DNA of 64,000 bases from Glycomyces terrestris (GCF_003933745.1 NZ_RSEB01000003.1:248001-312000), one strand, 5' to 3'. Shown: positions 56,122 to 64,000, numbered from the stretch's first letter. A program made the numbers and translations. Notes: a model not told the origin generated them from the sequence alone.

Positions 56122-57663
56122 TTAATGGGTGAAGTGGCGCGTTCCGGTCAGATACATCGTGACGCCCGCTTCCTTGGCGGCGGCGATCACTTCCTCGTCG
56201 CGGACGGAACCGCCCGGCTGGACGACGGCCTTGACGCCGGCGTCGATGAGGATCTGGAGGCCGTCGGGGAAGGGGAAGAACGCGTCGGAGGACGCGACGG
56301 ACCCGGCGGCACGCTCGGCGCCGGCGCGCTCCACCGCGAGCTTCGCGGAGTCCACGCGGTTGACCTGGCCCATGCCGACGCCCACGGAGGCGCCGCCGGA
56401 GGCGAGGAGGATCGCGTTCGACTTCACCGAGCGCACGGCGCGCCAGGCGAACTCGAGGTCGGCGAGGGTGGCCGCGTCGGCGGGCTCGCCGGTGGCGAGG
56501 GTCCAGTTCGCGGGCGAGTCGCCGTCGGCGTCGACGCGGTCGGGCCGCTGGGCGAGCACGCCGCCGGAAATCGGCTTGAGCTCGATGCCGGCCGGGGTCC
56601 ACGCGGGGGCGCGCAGGAGCCGCAGGTTCTTCTTCGCGGACAGGATCGCGACCGCCTCGTCGGTGAACAAGGGGGCGACGACGACCTCGGTGAAGATCTC
56701 GGCGATCTGCGCGGCGGCCTCGGCGTCGACCTCGGCGTTCGCGGCGATGACGCCGCCGAAGGCGCTCAGCGGGTCGCAGGCGTGGGCCTTGCGGTGGGCC
56801 TCGGCGATCGTGGCGCCGGTGGCGATCCCGCACGGGTTGGCGTGCTTGATGATCGCGACGGCGGGCGCGTCGAAGTCGTGCGCGGCGCGCCAGGCGGCGT
56901 CGGCGTCGGTGTAGTTGTTGAAGCTCATGGCCTTGCCGTGGAGCTGCTCGGCCTGCGCGAGGCCGGGCGCGCCCGGGACGGCGTACACGGCCGCGTCCTG
57001 GTGCGGGTTCTCGCCGTAGCGCAGGTCCGCGAGCTTCGCGGCGGGCAGGGCGAGGAAGTCGCCGAGGCCCTCCCCGGCCTGCTCGGCGAGCCAGGTCGCG
57101 ACGGCCGAGTCGTAGGTCGCGAGGTGCGCGAACGCCTTGGCGGCCAAGCGGAGCCGCTGCTCGGCGGTGGTGCCCTCCTTGGCGGCGTCGCGGATCCACG
57201 AGTAGTCGGCCGGGTCGACGACGACCGCGACGTTCGCGTGGTTCTTCGCGGCGCCGCGGACCATCGAGGGCCCGCCGACGTCGATCTTCTCGACGACGTC
57301 GTCGAAGCCCGCGCCGGCGGCGATGGTCTGCTGGAACGGGTACAGGTTGCTCACGAGGAGGTCGAACGCCTCGATGCCGAGCTCGGCGAGCTGCGCGCGG
57401 TGGGACTCGCGGCGGACGTCGGCGAGCATCCCGGCGTGGACCTTCGGGTGCAGGGTCTTGACGCGGTCGTCGAGGATCTCGGGGAACCCGGTCAGGTCCT
57501 CGACCTTGGTGACGGGGACGCCGGCCTCGGCGATGCGGGCCGCGGTGGACCCGGTGGAGACGAGCTCGACGCCGGCGGCGTGGAGGTCGCGGGCGAGGTC
57601 GACGACACCGGTCTTTTCGAAGACCGAGATGAGGGCCCGCTTGATGAGCTTGCGCTCGGACAT
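56122..57663 (-). CDS. purH: Bifunctional AICAR transformylase/IMP cyclohydrolase
   Basis: Last two steps of de novo IMP synthesis. 513 residues. ATG 57663 ([22 protein letters not shown]) with AGGAG about 11 bases upstream. N-terminal MGS-like cyclohydrolase domain (about 1-150: [30 protein letters not shown]-type [16 protein letters not shown]), then the transformylase domain with LRYGENPHQ (about 215) and [11 protein letters not shown]. The Lys-His pair [10 protein letters not shown] (about 260) is the transformylase active site. It sits behind a ZTP riboswitch. Confidence 0.96.
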   Translation of the reverse strand: MSERKLIKRALISVFEKTGVVDLARDLHAAGVELVSTGSTAARIAEAGVPVTKVEDLTGFPEILDDRVKTLHPKVHAGMLADVRRESHRAQLAELGIEAFDLLVSNLYPFQQTIAAGAGFDDVVEKIDVGGPSMVRGAAKNHANVAVVVDPADYSWIRDAAKEGTTAEQRLRLAAKAFAHLATYDSAVATWLAEQAGEGLGDFLALPAAKLADLRYGENPHQDAAVYAVPGAPGLAQAEQLHGKAMSFNNYTDADAAWRAAHDFDAPAVAIIKHANPCGIATGATIAEAHRKAHACDPLSAFGGVIAANAEVDAEAAAQIAEIFTEVVVAPLFTDEAVAILSAKKNLRLLRAPAWTPAGIELKPISGGVLAQRPDRVDADGDSPANWTLATGEPADAATLADLEFAWRAVRSVKSNAILLASGGASVGVGMGQVNRVDSAKLAVERAGAERAAGSVASSDAFFPFPDGLQILIDAGVKAVVQPGGSVRDEEVIAAAKEAGVTMYLTGTRHFTH

Positions 57664-58421
57664 GAATGCACTGCTCCTGATCGAATGATGACTGCGGCCC
57701 AGGCGTTCGACCGCAGTAACAGGTTCAGCAGTGCCGCTCCCTGGTGGTACTCCACCCGTGGCGTCCTCTGAAGGCTCCCCCTCAACAACGAGCTGCCCGG
57801 TCCGTGCCACGGGAAGCCTCGAAAGGACGTCACTCGCCAGTCGCGACCGGCCGAGCCTAACACGGCCGGACCGGGCTCCGGCCCGGCGACCGCGCGTGAG
57901 CGTCGCCACCACGGCCGGGAAGCGAGGGCCGCCAGGACCGCGCCGACCGCGTTCATGAGCGCGTCGTCGACGGACACGACCCGGCCGGTCAGGAACGCGA
58001 ACTGGAGCGCTTCGAGCGCGACGGCGGCCGCGGCGGCCCCGAGCGCGACCGCGCCGAGCCCGATGCGCAGCCGCACCGGGAGGAAGAACCCGGCGGCGGC
58101 GAACACGAGCAGGTTCCCCGCCAGCTGCTCGACGACGGTGCGCGGGGAGGCCCCGGCCAGGTCGGCGAGGTCGACGAACGGGACCAGCTGGACCGCGTTC
58201 GGGCCCTCCCGCGAGGTGAGGCCGAGGAACAGGAGCGGGACCGAGCCAGCGACCGCGCCGACCTCGGCGAGCGAGTGGAGCCAGGCTTCGCGGCGGGGGC
58301 GGCCGCGGCGCACGCGCCGGGCCGCGAGCGCCCACGCGACGCCGAACGCCAAGGGCAGCAGCGCGAACGCGACGGCGAGGGTGGTCGCCTCGAGGGCGTT
58401 GACGGCGAGGGGTGCCTGCAT
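57492..58421 (-). CDS. VanZ-like membrane protein, frame without a stop at its natural end
   Basis: The conserved part (about residues 1-170) has four to five membrane segments and the VanZ-like motif [20 protein letters not shown] (about 145-164). ATG 58421 follows purN by 9 bases; no ribosome-binding site is seen. After about residue 180 the frame continues, without a stop, through the purH promoter and ZTP riboswitch and 172 bases into purH. The tail ([11 protein letters not shown]..., then Ser/Pro-rich) is not conserved. A stop codon has probably been lost, or the functional product ends near 57860 by another mechanism. VanZ family members are linked to teicoplanin resistance and cell-envelope functions. 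Confidence 0.6.
   Translation of the reverse strand: MQAPLAVNALEATTLAVAFALLPLAFGVAWALAARRVRRGRPRREAWLHSLAEVGAVAGSVPLLFLGLTSREGPNAVQLVPFVDLADLAGASPRTVVEQLAGNLLVFAAAGFFLPVRLRIGLGAVALGAAAAAVALEALQFAFLTGRVVSVDDALMNAVGAVLAALASRPWWRRSRAVAGPEPGPAVLGSAGRDWRVTSFRGFPWHGPGSSLLRGSLQRTPRVEYHQGAALLNLLLRSNAWAAVIIRSGAVHSCPSASSSSGPSSRSSKRPVSSTSPATSTPPASSSSPPGPPRPASPRPASPSPRSRT
57692..57850 (-). promoter_or_regulatory. ZTP/ZMP (pfl) riboswitch upstream of purH
   Basis: On the minus strand the pfl landmarks occur in order: GACTGGCG (57842-57835), GTGGAGTACCACCAGGGAGC, and CGCCTGGGC in a hairpin loop closed by CTGCGG/CCGCAG (57716-57692). A variable stem of about 70 bases is inserted after the first part. pfl RNAs bind ZTP and ZMP and turn on folate/purine genes such as purH. 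A TAGGCT -10 box on the minus strand at about 57862-57857 would start the transcript just upstream. Downstream of the aptamer lies the purH Shine-Dalgarno AGGAG. Confidence 0.85.
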
Positions 58422-58430
58422 GCGGCGATG

Positions 58431-59036
58431 CTAGCCGAGGACGACCCGGCGGCCCTCGACCTTCCAGCCGTCGCGGACCATGCGGCCGACCGACTCGACG
58501 AGCTGGGCCCGCTCGGCCTCCTTGATGCGCTCGGTCAGGGTCTCGACGGTGTCGTCGTCCTCGACCGGGACGGCGCACTGGGCCACGATCGGGCCGGTGT
58601 CGACGCCGGAGTCGCAGATGAACAGGGTCGCGCCCGCGATCTTGACGCCAGCGGCGAGGGCCTCGCCGGGCCCGTTCATGCCCGGGAACGCCGGCAGCAG
58701 CGAGTTGTGCGTGTTGACGTAGCGGCCCGGGAACGCGTCGAGGAAGCGCGGCCCGCACAGCTTGAGGAACCCGGCGGAGACGACGAGGTCGGGCTCGTAG
58801 GAGGCGACCTCGGCGGTCAGGGCCGCGTCCCACTCGTCGCGGGTCGCGTAGTCCTTGACCTTGTGCACGAAGGTCGGGACGCCGGCCTTCGCGGCGCGCT
58901 CGGCGCCGTACGTGCCGTCGCGGTCGGCGCCGACGGCGACGACCTCGGCCCCGTAGGCGGGGTCGGCGCAGGCGTCGAGGAGGGCCTGGAGGTTCGAGCC
59001 GGAGCCCGACACGAGCACGACGAGTTTGGCGGTCAC
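58431..59036 (-). CDS. purN: Phosphoribosylglycinamide formyltransferase (GART)
   Basis: 201 residues. GTG 59036 overlaps the DUF6350 stop (GTGA); other GTG codons 6 to 15 bases upstream are possible. [18 protein letters not shown] (about 5-22, substrate loop SGxGSNLQ), [15 protein letters not shown] (about 85-99), [14 protein letters not shown] (catalytic Asn and His, about 108-121) and [10 protein letters not shown] (about 141-150, catalytic Asp). Third step of purine synthesis; the pair with DUF6350 is a common actinobacterial arrangement. Confidence 0.95.
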   Translation of the reverse strand: MTAKLVVLVSGSGSNLQALLDACADPAYGAEVVAVGADRDGTYGAERAAKAGVPTFVHKVKDYATRDEWDAALTAEVASYEPDLVVSAGFLKLCGPRFLDAFPGRYVNTHNSLLPAFPGMNGPGEALAAGVKIAGATLFICDSGVDTGPIVAQCAVPVEDDDTVETLTERIKEAERAQLVESVGRMVRDGWKVEGRRVVLG

Positions 59037-60382
59037 GGGTGACACGGTAACGCGTCGTCCCGGCTCGGCGCCGGTTCGGGGATGACCACCGTGTCTCTGC
59101 GCACCAGCTCGGCCTCGGCGGCGCGGCGGTGGACGGCGAACAGCCGCGCGATGAGCGCGGCCCCGACGAGGCCGATGAGGAACTGCACGCCGGAGACCCC
59201 GGCGACCGCGAGCGGGTCGGGGCCGAGGTCGGCGAGGAGGTCCCGCCCGGCGGCGCCGCCCGAGAGGTAGGCCAGGAGCCCGAGCGTCAGGGCCGCGGTG
59301 GCGGCGGCGAGGACCGCCGCGGTGGTGACGCGCGGAAGCCGCTGGTCCGGGGACCGGTACGTGAGGACCACGCCGAACACGGCCGCGAGCATGAGCGGCA
59401 GGCCGACCAGGACCGTCGCGTAGTCCGGGAGGGGCACGTTCGGGACGGCCGCGAACACCGGGAACGCCGGGAGCGGCCCGAGCTCGACCAGCTCGGTCTG
59501 CACGGCCGTGCCGGAGCCGACGGCGAACCCGGGGCCGGCGAGGTACGCGGCCGCCCACACGGCGAGGTTCGGCAGGAACAGGAGGCTGAGCAGCGCCACG
59601 ATCCACGACGCGTTCCCGTACAGGGCCAGCGTGTCGGCGACGACGGGCCCGCGCACGGCGAACGCGGCGCCCGTGGCGGCGGCCCCGAACGCGAGCAGCG
59701 CGCCCGCGGTGATGAACCCGGTGCGCAGGCCGCGGCGCAGCCACACCGACGCGGTGGCCCACGGCAGGACCCCGGCCTCGCGGGCCGAGCCGTACGCGGC
59801 CGAGGCGGCGACGAGCGGGACGGCGTGCAGGAGCGCGGGGAGCATGTCGGCGTCGAACGGCCCGCGGGAGCAGAGCGCGACCGCCGCGGCGACGAGTCCG
59901 GTGTAGAGGATCGTGACCAGCCCGGCGGCGGCCCGGACGGCGGCGGCGTCCCGCCCGCCGATCGCGCGCGTGGTCCCGGCGGCGGCCTTCGCGAGGCGCC
60001 AGGCGATGAGCACGGTGAGCGCGAGCGGGGCGACGCTCAGGTGGAGCGGTCCGATGTCGACCGGGACGCCGTGCCCGGCGAGCCACGCGGTGCCGGCCGC
60101 GGCGGCGACCACGGACACCGGCCCCTGCGCGCCGGCCTGCCACCAGCCGAGGATGACGCACACCAGGATCGGCGTGAACACCGTTGTGGCGCACCAGATC
60201 GTGGTCGCGAGCGCGGAGGCGAGGAGCGCGCGCGGGCGCTTGGGGCGGGCCCGGGGCCCGGGGTCGAGGACCTCGGTCTCGCGGTCGGACTCGCGCTGGC
60301 GCGGCGTGGAGTGGTCGAGGCGCACGGTGTCGCGCTGCGCGGACCCTGCTCTGCCAGGGCGTCGGTTCGGTCGTCGCTCCAC
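59033..60382 (-). CDS. DUF6350 multi-pass membrane protein
   Basis: 449 residues from GTG 60382. A CAGACT -10 on the minus strand ends 7 bases before it, and no better start is evident; ATG 60427 would lie upstream of that promoter, and GTG 60325 is also possible. An unstructured N-terminus of about 50 residues precedes about ten membrane helices. The motif [23 protein letters not shown] (about 110-132) and the sequence [29 protein letters not shown] (about 305-333) are typical of this actinobacterial family. Members sit by purN in many actinobacteria. Function unknown. Confidence 0.75.
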   Translation of the reverse strand: MERRPNRRPGRAGSAQRDTVRLDHSTPRQRESDRETEVLDPGPRARPKRPRALLASALATTIWCATTVFTPILVCVILGWWQAGAQGPVSVVAAAAGTAWLAGHGVPVDIGPLHLSVAPLALTVLIAWRLAKAAAGTTRAIGGRDAAAVRAAAGLVTILYTGLVAAAVALCSRGPFDADMLPALLHAVPLVAASAAYGSAREAGVLPWATASVWLRRGLRTGFITAGALLAFGAAATGAAFAVRGPVVADTLALYGNASWIVALLSLLFLPNLAVWAAAYLAGPGFAVGSGTAVQTELVELGPLPAFPVFAAVPNVPLPDYATVLVGLPLMLAAVFGVVLTYRSPDQRLPRVTTAAVLAAATAALTLGLLAYLSGGAAGRDLLADLGPDPLAVAGVSGVQFLIGLVGAALIARLFAVHRRAAEAELVRRDTVVIPEPAPSRDDALPCHP

Positions 60383-60498
60383 GCCGCCCAGTCTGTCACA
60401 AGGGGGCACGGCGAGCACGGTTCCCATGACGGGCGGGCGAATGCGAGGATGGGTCCGGGACGTCCGGCCGCCGGGGCCGGGCCCGGAGGAGGCAGCGC

Positions 60499-60939
60499 AT
60501 GGAGGGTCCGGGCGACTTCTACGCCACGGTGGACGTCGAGGAGGTCGTGGACGGGGACACGTTCCGCGCCTACGTCGACGGCGAGAAGATCCGGGTGCGG
60601 ATCATGGGCATCAACTCCCCCGAGTCGGGCGGGTTCCGCGACGAGGAGGACTGGGGCGCCGAGGCGAAGGTCTACGCCAAGACCAGGCTCGAAGGCCGCA
60701 CGGTCACGCTGTTCACCGACCCGGGCGACCCGATGTACGACCAGTACGACCGGCTGCTCGCGCACGTGGTCATGGAGAACGGCATGAACTACGCGGTGCT
60801 CGCCGTGGCCGAGGGCATGGCGCACACGTACATCATGCGCCACCAGGAGCTGACGATCGGCGACACGCTGCGCAAGGCCGAGCGCCTCGCGAAGGCCGAG
60901 CGGCGCGGGATGTGGAAGTCGCTCAAGGAGGACGGGTAG
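60499..60939 (+). CDS. Thermonuclease-fold (SNase) protein, one active-site change
   Basis: 146 residues with GGAGGAGG just upstream of ATG 60499. No signal peptide, so unlike staphylococcal nuclease it is cytosolic unless exported otherwise. VVDGDTFRAYVDGEKIRVRIMGINSPES (about 17-44) matches the nuclease core, with R33 and E43-type residues, and YDQYDRLLAHV supplies the second Arg (about 82). The usual D of the G-I-D-T-P-E motif is N here (GINSPE). That residue helps bind calcium in the model enzyme, so catalytic activity may be reduced. Confidence 0.85.
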   Translation: MEGPGDFYATVDVEEVVDGDTFRAYVDGEKIRVRIMGINSPESGGFRDEEDWGAEAKVYAKTRLEGRTVTLFTDPGDPMYDQYDRLLAHVVMENGMNYAVLAVAEGMAHTYIMRHQELTIGDTLRKAERLAKAERRGMWKSLKEDG

Positions 60940-60960
60940 CGGGCGCCGGTCCGCAGCGGG

Positions 60961-60984
60961 CCGGAGCGCGGTCGAGCGCTCCGG
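60961..60984. terminator. Terminator between the nuclease and response-regulator genes
   Basis: Perfect 9-bp arms (60961-60969 and 60976-60984) between convergent genes (stops at 60939 and 61009). Confidence 0.65.
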
Positions 60985-61008
60985 GCTCGTCGGACGCGCC
61001 CGCGGCGC

Positions 61009-61656
61009 TCAGGCGCGCTCGAGGTAGTGGAGGACGGCGGCGACGCGGCGGTCGAGGCGGTCGTCCGGGGTGAGCCCGAACTTGAGGAAGATGTTCCGGA
61101 TGTGCTTGTGGACGGCGTTCTCGGTGATGAACAGCCGCTGCGCGATCGCACCGTTGCCCAGGCCCTCGGCCATGACCGACAGGACCTCCTTCTCGCGGGG
61201 CGTCAGCCGCTCGACGGGGTCGTCGGCGCGGCGCTGCGCGAACAGCTGCGCGACCACCTCGGGGTCGATCGCGGTGCCGCCGCCGGCGACGCGGTGGAGG
61301 GCCTCCACGAACGCGTCGACGCGGCCGACGCGCTCCTTGAGCAGGTAGCCGACGCTGCGGGCGCCGTCGGCGAGGAGGTCGGTCGCGAACGACTGCTCCA
61401 CGTACGCGGAGAGGACGAGGACCGCGAGGCCCGGGTGGGCGCGGCGGGCCGCGACGGCGGCCTTGATGCCCTCGTCGGTGTGGGTGGGCGGCATGCGCAC
61501 GTCGACGACGGCGACGTCGGGGCGGTGCTCCTCGACGGCGGCGAGGAACGCGGCCGGGTCGCCCACGGAGGCCACGACTTCGAAGCCCTCCCCTTGCAGC
61601 ACCAGGTTGAGGCCCTCCCGCAGGAGGGTGTCGTCCTCGGCGATCACGATCCGCAC
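61009..61656 (-). CDS. NarL/LuxR-type response regulator
   Basis: 215 residues from GTG 61656, overlapping the kinase gene by 13 bases, with GGAG 5 bases upstream. Receiver domain about 1-125 with the acidic pair E7-D8-D9, phospho-acceptor Asp52 (AVVDVRMPP) and Lys near 107 (GYLLKERV). C-terminal LuxR helix-turn-helix (about 145-205: LTPREKEVLSVMAEGLGNGAIAQRLFITENAVHKHIRNIFLKF). It is the partner of the kinase upstream and the likely regulator of the divergent ABC gene. Confidence 0.93.
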   Translation of the reverse strand: MRIVIAEDDTLLREGLNLVLQGEGFEVVASVGDPAAFLAAVEEHRPDVAVVDVRMPPTHTDEGIKAAVAARRAHPGLAVLVLSAYVEQSFATDLLADGARSVGYLLKERVGRVDAFVEALHRVAGGGTAIDPEVVAQLFAQRRADDPVERLTPREKEVLSVMAEGLGNGAIAQRLFITENAVHKHIRNIFLKFGLTPDDRLDRRVAAVLHYLERA

Positions 61657-62951
61657 GGCAGCTCCACTCTGATCTCGGTCGGCCCGCCGGGCGGGCTGGC
61701 GACGGTCGTCGTCCCGTCGAGGGCCTCGACGCGGCGCGTGATGCCCGCGAGGCCGGAGCCGGCGGCGGCGTCCGCGCCGCCGCGGCCGTCGTCGGCGACG
61801 GTCACGGTGAGCGTATTCCCCCGCCGCCGCACCTCGACCGACGCGCCCTTCGCGCGGGAGTGCTTGGCCACGTTGGTGAGCGACTCGGCGACGACGAAGT
61901 AGGCGGTGGCCTCGACGCTCGCCGGGCACCGGCCGGGGACGTCCACGTCCACGGTGCACGGCACGGCGCAGTCGGAGGCGAGCGCGTTCAGCGCCCCGGC
62001 GAGCCCGCGGTCCTCCAGGACGGGCGGGAGGATCGAGCGGACGACGGCGCGCAGTTCGGCGAGCGCGTCCTCGACGGTGTCCTGGGCGCGGCCAAGGATC
62101 TCGACGGCGCGGTCGGGGTCGCGCGGGACCTCGCGCTTGGCGGCGCCGACGAGGACGGCGACGGCCACGATCCGGTTCTGGGCGCCGTCGTGGAGCGCCC
62201 GTTCGATGCGGCGCAGCTCGACGGCGTGCGCGTCGAGGGCGGCCGCGCGGGTCGCGGTCAGGCGGGCGACGCGCTCGGACAGGTCGATCTCGGGGTCGGG
62301 GCCGAGGAAATGGAGGCCGGGCCGGGACTGGAGTTCGAGGAGCTTGGGCCCGAACAGGAGCCAGAGGGCGAAGACGGCGATGCCGGTGGCGAAGCCGAGG
62401 GCCGCGGAGGTCGGGGAGTCGGCGTCGAGGAGCCCGGAGAGGATCTGCCGCTCCGAGTCGGGCGCGAACGCCCACCAGATCGGGTACGTGACGTCGCGGA
62501 CCGCCACGAACGGCATGTTGATGAGGACGGCGCCGAGGATGAGGCCGAAGGTGCCGTGGAGGAAGACCCACGCGAGGTCGCGGCGCGCGGTCGGGTCGGC
62601 GCGCAGCTCCTTCAGCGTGCGGGGCGGTTCGGCGTCGGGGCCGGCGTACGGGGTCTCGACCTCGTGGCCGAGGCGCTGGAGGCGGCGGCGCTCGAGCCCG
62701 GCGAGGATGCGGACCCACTGCATGACGGGGTGCACGAGGAACCGGCCGGCGCCCAGGAGCGCGAGGAGGCCGGCGAAGGCGACGACCGGGATCGTGTAGA
62801 GCGCGAGGATGCCGAAGCCGGCGCCGACCGCGCCGTACCCGGAGGCGCGCAGCGACGCCATGAGCACCGGGCCGAGCCCGCGCCCGTCGCCGTCGGGGCG
62901 CAGCTGGGCGTCGAACCACGCTCGCACGCGCCCGCGCCTGCCTGCGGCCAT
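61644..62951 (-). CDS. Sensor histidine kinase (HisKA_3 type)
   Basis: 435 residues from ATG 62951 with GGAGGGA 9 bases upstream. Several hydrophobic stretches (about 35-70, 128-158 and 195-225) anchor it, without a large extracellular domain, in the DesK/LiaS/YxjM style. The dimerisation box RRIERALHDGAQNRIVAVAV holds the phosphorylated His254. The ATPase has N in AESLTNVAKHSRA (about 355) and DDGRGG with the GSGLAGITRRVEAL G-box (about 395-415). Membrane-embedded sensing, probably of envelope stress. Coupled to the response regulator. Confidence 0.92.
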   Translation of the reverse strand: MAAGRRGRVRAWFDAQLRPDGDGRGLGPVLMASLRASGYGAVGAGFGILALYTIPVVAFAGLLALLGAGRFLVHPVMQWVRILAGLERRRLQRLGHEVETPYAGPDAEPPRTLKELRADPTARRDLAWVFLHGTFGLILGAVLINMPFVAVRDVTYPIWWAFAPDSERQILSGLLDADSPTSAALGFATGIAVFALWLLFGPKLLELQSRPGLHFLGPDPEIDLSERVARLTATRAAALDAHAVELRRIERALHDGAQNRIVAVAVLVGAAKREVPRDPDRAVEILGRAQDTVEDALAELRAVVRSILPPVLEDRGLAGALNALASDCAVPCTVDVDVPGRCPASVEATAYFVVAESLTNVAKHSRAKGASVEVRRRGNTLTVTVADDGRGGADAAAGSGLAGITRRVEALDGTTTVASPPGGPTEIRVELPCGS

Positions 62952-63050
62952 GCCGTCCCTCCAAATCCGCTCGGCCGAACCGTTCGCGCCGAGCCTCCCG
63001 CCCGGCGGTGCGCCGGGCGTCCGCCCGGCCGTTTTCGCTGCTCGGGCATC
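62952..63050. other. Upstream flank of the hairpin array
   Basis: The kinase gene ends its leader here. It holds one degenerate array unit (GCTCGG at 62969 and CCGAGC at 62989) and a GC-rich hairpin-like stretch (CCCGGCGG...). No gene is seen. Confidence 0.5.
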
Positions 63051-63212
63051 GCTCGGCCAAACCTCTGCCGAGCTTCCGCTTGGCCATACCTCCACCAAGC
63101 TTCGCTTGCCCGTACCGCAGCCAAGCTCGCTCGGCCATACCTCCACCGAGCTCCGCTCGGCCATACCTCCACCAAGCTCCGCTTGCCTGTACCTCTGCCA
63201 AGCTCCGCTTGG
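63051..63212. repeat. Tandem array of 26-bp hairpin units
   Basis: Units start at 63051, 63078, 63104, 63129, 63155, 63181 and 63207 (period 25 to 27, mostly 26). Each full unit has the form GCTYGG-x11-CCRAGC, with a conserved interior CCATACCTCCA-like segment. Left and right arms covary: GCTCGG with CCGAGC (units 1 and 4), GCTTGG with CCAAGC (unit 2). The seventh unit is truncated. The period is not a multiple of three and no stable frame follows it, so it is not coding. It lies between the two-component system and the ABC gene. Confidence 0.85.
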
Positions 63213-63242
63213 AAACGTACCCGCGCGGGGCGGCCGCGTCGC

Positions 63243-63291
63243 TACAGCCAGCTGTACCCGGGCCCCGAACCGGGTACTACCGCTGGCTGTA
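63243..63291. promoter_or_regulatory. Large interrupted palindrome, putative response-regulator site
   Basis: Two nested pairs of arms: TACAGCCAG (63243-63251) with CTGGCTGTA (63283-63291), and TACCCGG (63255-63261) with CCGGGTA (63270-63276). TACCCG also recurs just outside at 63218 and 63290. It lies about 50 bases upstream of the -35 box of the ABC gene and could be the binding site of the divergent response regulator. Confidence 0.55.
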
Positions 63292-63339
63292 CCCGCCCGA
63301 CTCAGGCTGTCCCCACCCCGGACCCGGCAGCTGACCTCA

Positions 63340-63368
63340 TTGGAACGGGACGCGAATCGCCATAGCGT
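63340..63368 (+). promoter_or_regulatory. Promoter of the last ABC gene
   Basis: TTGGAA (63340-63345), 17-base spacer, TAGCGT (63363-63368); start near 63375, about 26 bases before ATG 63401. Confidence 0.6.
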
Positions 63369-63400
63369 GCAGTCATACAGGAAACCCGGAGGCACACCCG

Positions 63401-64000
63401 ATGACCGTCATCCTCGCCGCACCCCCCAGACCCGTGGCCCTCGCACCGGCGCTCGCGCTGCGGGAGGTCACCAAGACGTACGACGGGGCGCACACCGTCC
63501 TCGACCGCGTCAGCCTCGACGTCCCCGGCGGCGCGTTCATCGCCGTCATGGGCGCGCCGGGCTCCGGCAAGTCCACGCTCGTGCACTGCGCGGCCGCGCT
63601 CGACGACCCCACCGGCGGCGAGGTCCGCATCGCCGACCGGCGCGTGACCGGGCTCGGCGAGGCCAAGCGGACCCTGCTCCGGCAGGGCCGGATCGGCTTC
63701 GTGTTCCAGTCGTACAACCTGCTGCCGTCGCTCACGGTGGAGGAGAACCTGGCGATGCCGCTGCGCCTCGCCGGCGCCGCGGAGGACCGCGACTGGCTGC
63801 GGCACCTCGCCGAGCGCACCGGCGTCGCGCGGTTCCTCCGGCGCCGTCCCGGCGACCTCGCGGCGGTGCACCAGCAGCGGGCCGCGGTAGCGCGGGCGTT
63901 CGCGTCCCGGCCCGACCTGGTCGTGGCCGACGAGCCGACCGGGGCGCTCGACGCGGACGAGGCCGCCGAAGTCCTCGACCTCATGCGCGCGCTCGTCGAC
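63401..64000 (+). CDS. ABC transporter ATPase (MacB/LolD-like), truncated by window end
   Basis: At least 200 residues; the frame is open at the window end. ATG 63401 has CGGAGG 8 bases upstream. Walker A GAPGSGKST (about 51-59), Q-loop FVFQSYNLLPSLT (about 104-116) and Walker B DLVVADEPTGALD (about 173-185) fit the LolD/MacB/YknY group. The signature motif, normally LSGGQQQR, reads LAAVHQQR (about 152-159): the two Gly and the first Ser are gone. This motif normally contacts the gamma-phosphate across the dimer, so ATPase activity may be reduced. A permease partner is expected beyond the window. Confidence 0.85.
   Translation, partial: MTVILAAPPRPVALAPALALREVTKTYDGAHTVLDRVSLDVPGGAFIAVMGAPGSGKSTLVHCAAALDDPTGGEVRIADRRVTGLGEAKRTLLRQGRIGFVFQSYNLLPSLTVEENLAMPLRLAGAAEDRDWLRHLAERTGVARFLRRRPGDLAAVHQQRAAVARAFASRPDLVVADEPTGALDADEAAEVLDLMRALVD

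Noticed and set aside
63051-63212. CRISPR array
   Set aside because: Repeats are only 26 bases, directly joined with no unique spacers of constant length, and no cas genes are in the window.
62952-63395. N-terminal extension of the histidine kinase through the repeat array
   Set aside because: The frame is open but reads through the 26-bp repeats in changing frames, and ATG 62951 has a strong GGAGGGA.

Overview
The window is very GC-rich (about 70 to 74% by eye). Coding strands show strong third-position G/C. GTG and TTG starts are common, and many -10 boxes of the TANNNT type sit 6 to 8 bases before a start codon (leaderless transcripts). This points to an actinomycete. The mix of FG-GAP repeat secreted proteins, DUF6350 next to purN, a DUF574-type methyltransferase and lysC with an internal lysC-beta start fits Actinomycetota. 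A Glycomycetaceae-like relative is a guess from gene style only. Most of the window reads as ordinary chromosome; I see no integrase, transposase, phage or CRISPR.

Layout. 1-5.3 kb: 3' part of an N-6 DNA methylase, a tRNA-Thr, two secreted proteins and a membrane protein. 5.3-10.6 kb: an Hsp70-type ATPase fused through one membrane segment to a propeller-like C-terminus, then rlmB and cysS. 10.8-12.6 kb: a two-gene ABC-2 exporter. 12.7-15 kb: asd and lysC (with nested lysC-beta). 15.1-18.6 kb: a lipoprotein, a nitroreductase, and leuA behind a short leader peptide and an attenuator-like hairpin. 18.8-18.95 kb: a cluster of DnaA boxes without dnaA. 19-23.6 kb: small DUF1905 and cupin genes, a GlxA-type AraC regulator, a pentapeptide-repeat protein, a truncated remnant, an 8-bp G-rich microsatellite and a membrane protein with a repeated acidic tail. 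23.6-29.4 kb: a heterodimeric ABC exporter and an ABC-F ATPase. 29.5-34.3 kb: three secreted subtilisins. 34.3-41.8 kb: a methyltransferase, a Cys-rich copper-storage-like protein and two large secreted FG-GAP paralogues. 41.9-48.9 kb: nucleoside uptake and salvage (BmpA lipoprotein, ABC ATPase, two permeases, cytidine deaminase, thymidine phosphorylase). 49.5-53.7 kb: a Leloir galactose operon (DeoR regulator, galT, galE, galK). 53.8-56 kb: trpS, a 2H phosphoesterase, and RHH and zinc-ribbon proteins. 56.1-60.4 kb: purH behind a ZTP riboswitch, a VanZ-like gene, purN and DUF6350. 60.5-64 kb: a nuclease, a two-component system, a hairpin repeat array and the start of an ABC transporter that runs off the end.

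How genes work together. The 48.9 to 41.9 kb block imports nucleosides and breaks them down; a strong terminator separates cdd from deoA. The galactose genes overlap by 4 bases at deoR/galT and galT/galE, and are led by their own repressor. lysC and asd are the first two steps of the aspartate pathway and are nearly contiguous. purN and purH are two purine-biosynthesis steps; purH is probably switched on when ZTP/ZMP builds up. The kinase and response regulator at 61-63 kb face an ABC transporter across a region with a large inverted repeat, a layout typical of envelope-stress or antibiotic-sensing modules.

The most interesting non-coding signals are these: (i) a 26-bp tandem hairpin array and a large palindrome between the two-component system and the ABC gene; (ii) matched promoter signatures on the two FG-GAP genes (AAC-N17-CGT) and on two of the three subtilisins (a shared 12-mer at fixed distance from -35/-10 boxes); (iii) the DnaA-box cluster away from any replication gene; (iv) the ZTP riboswitch, with a segment complementary to the purH Shine-Dalgarno region and lying inside an upstream reading frame that has no stop.
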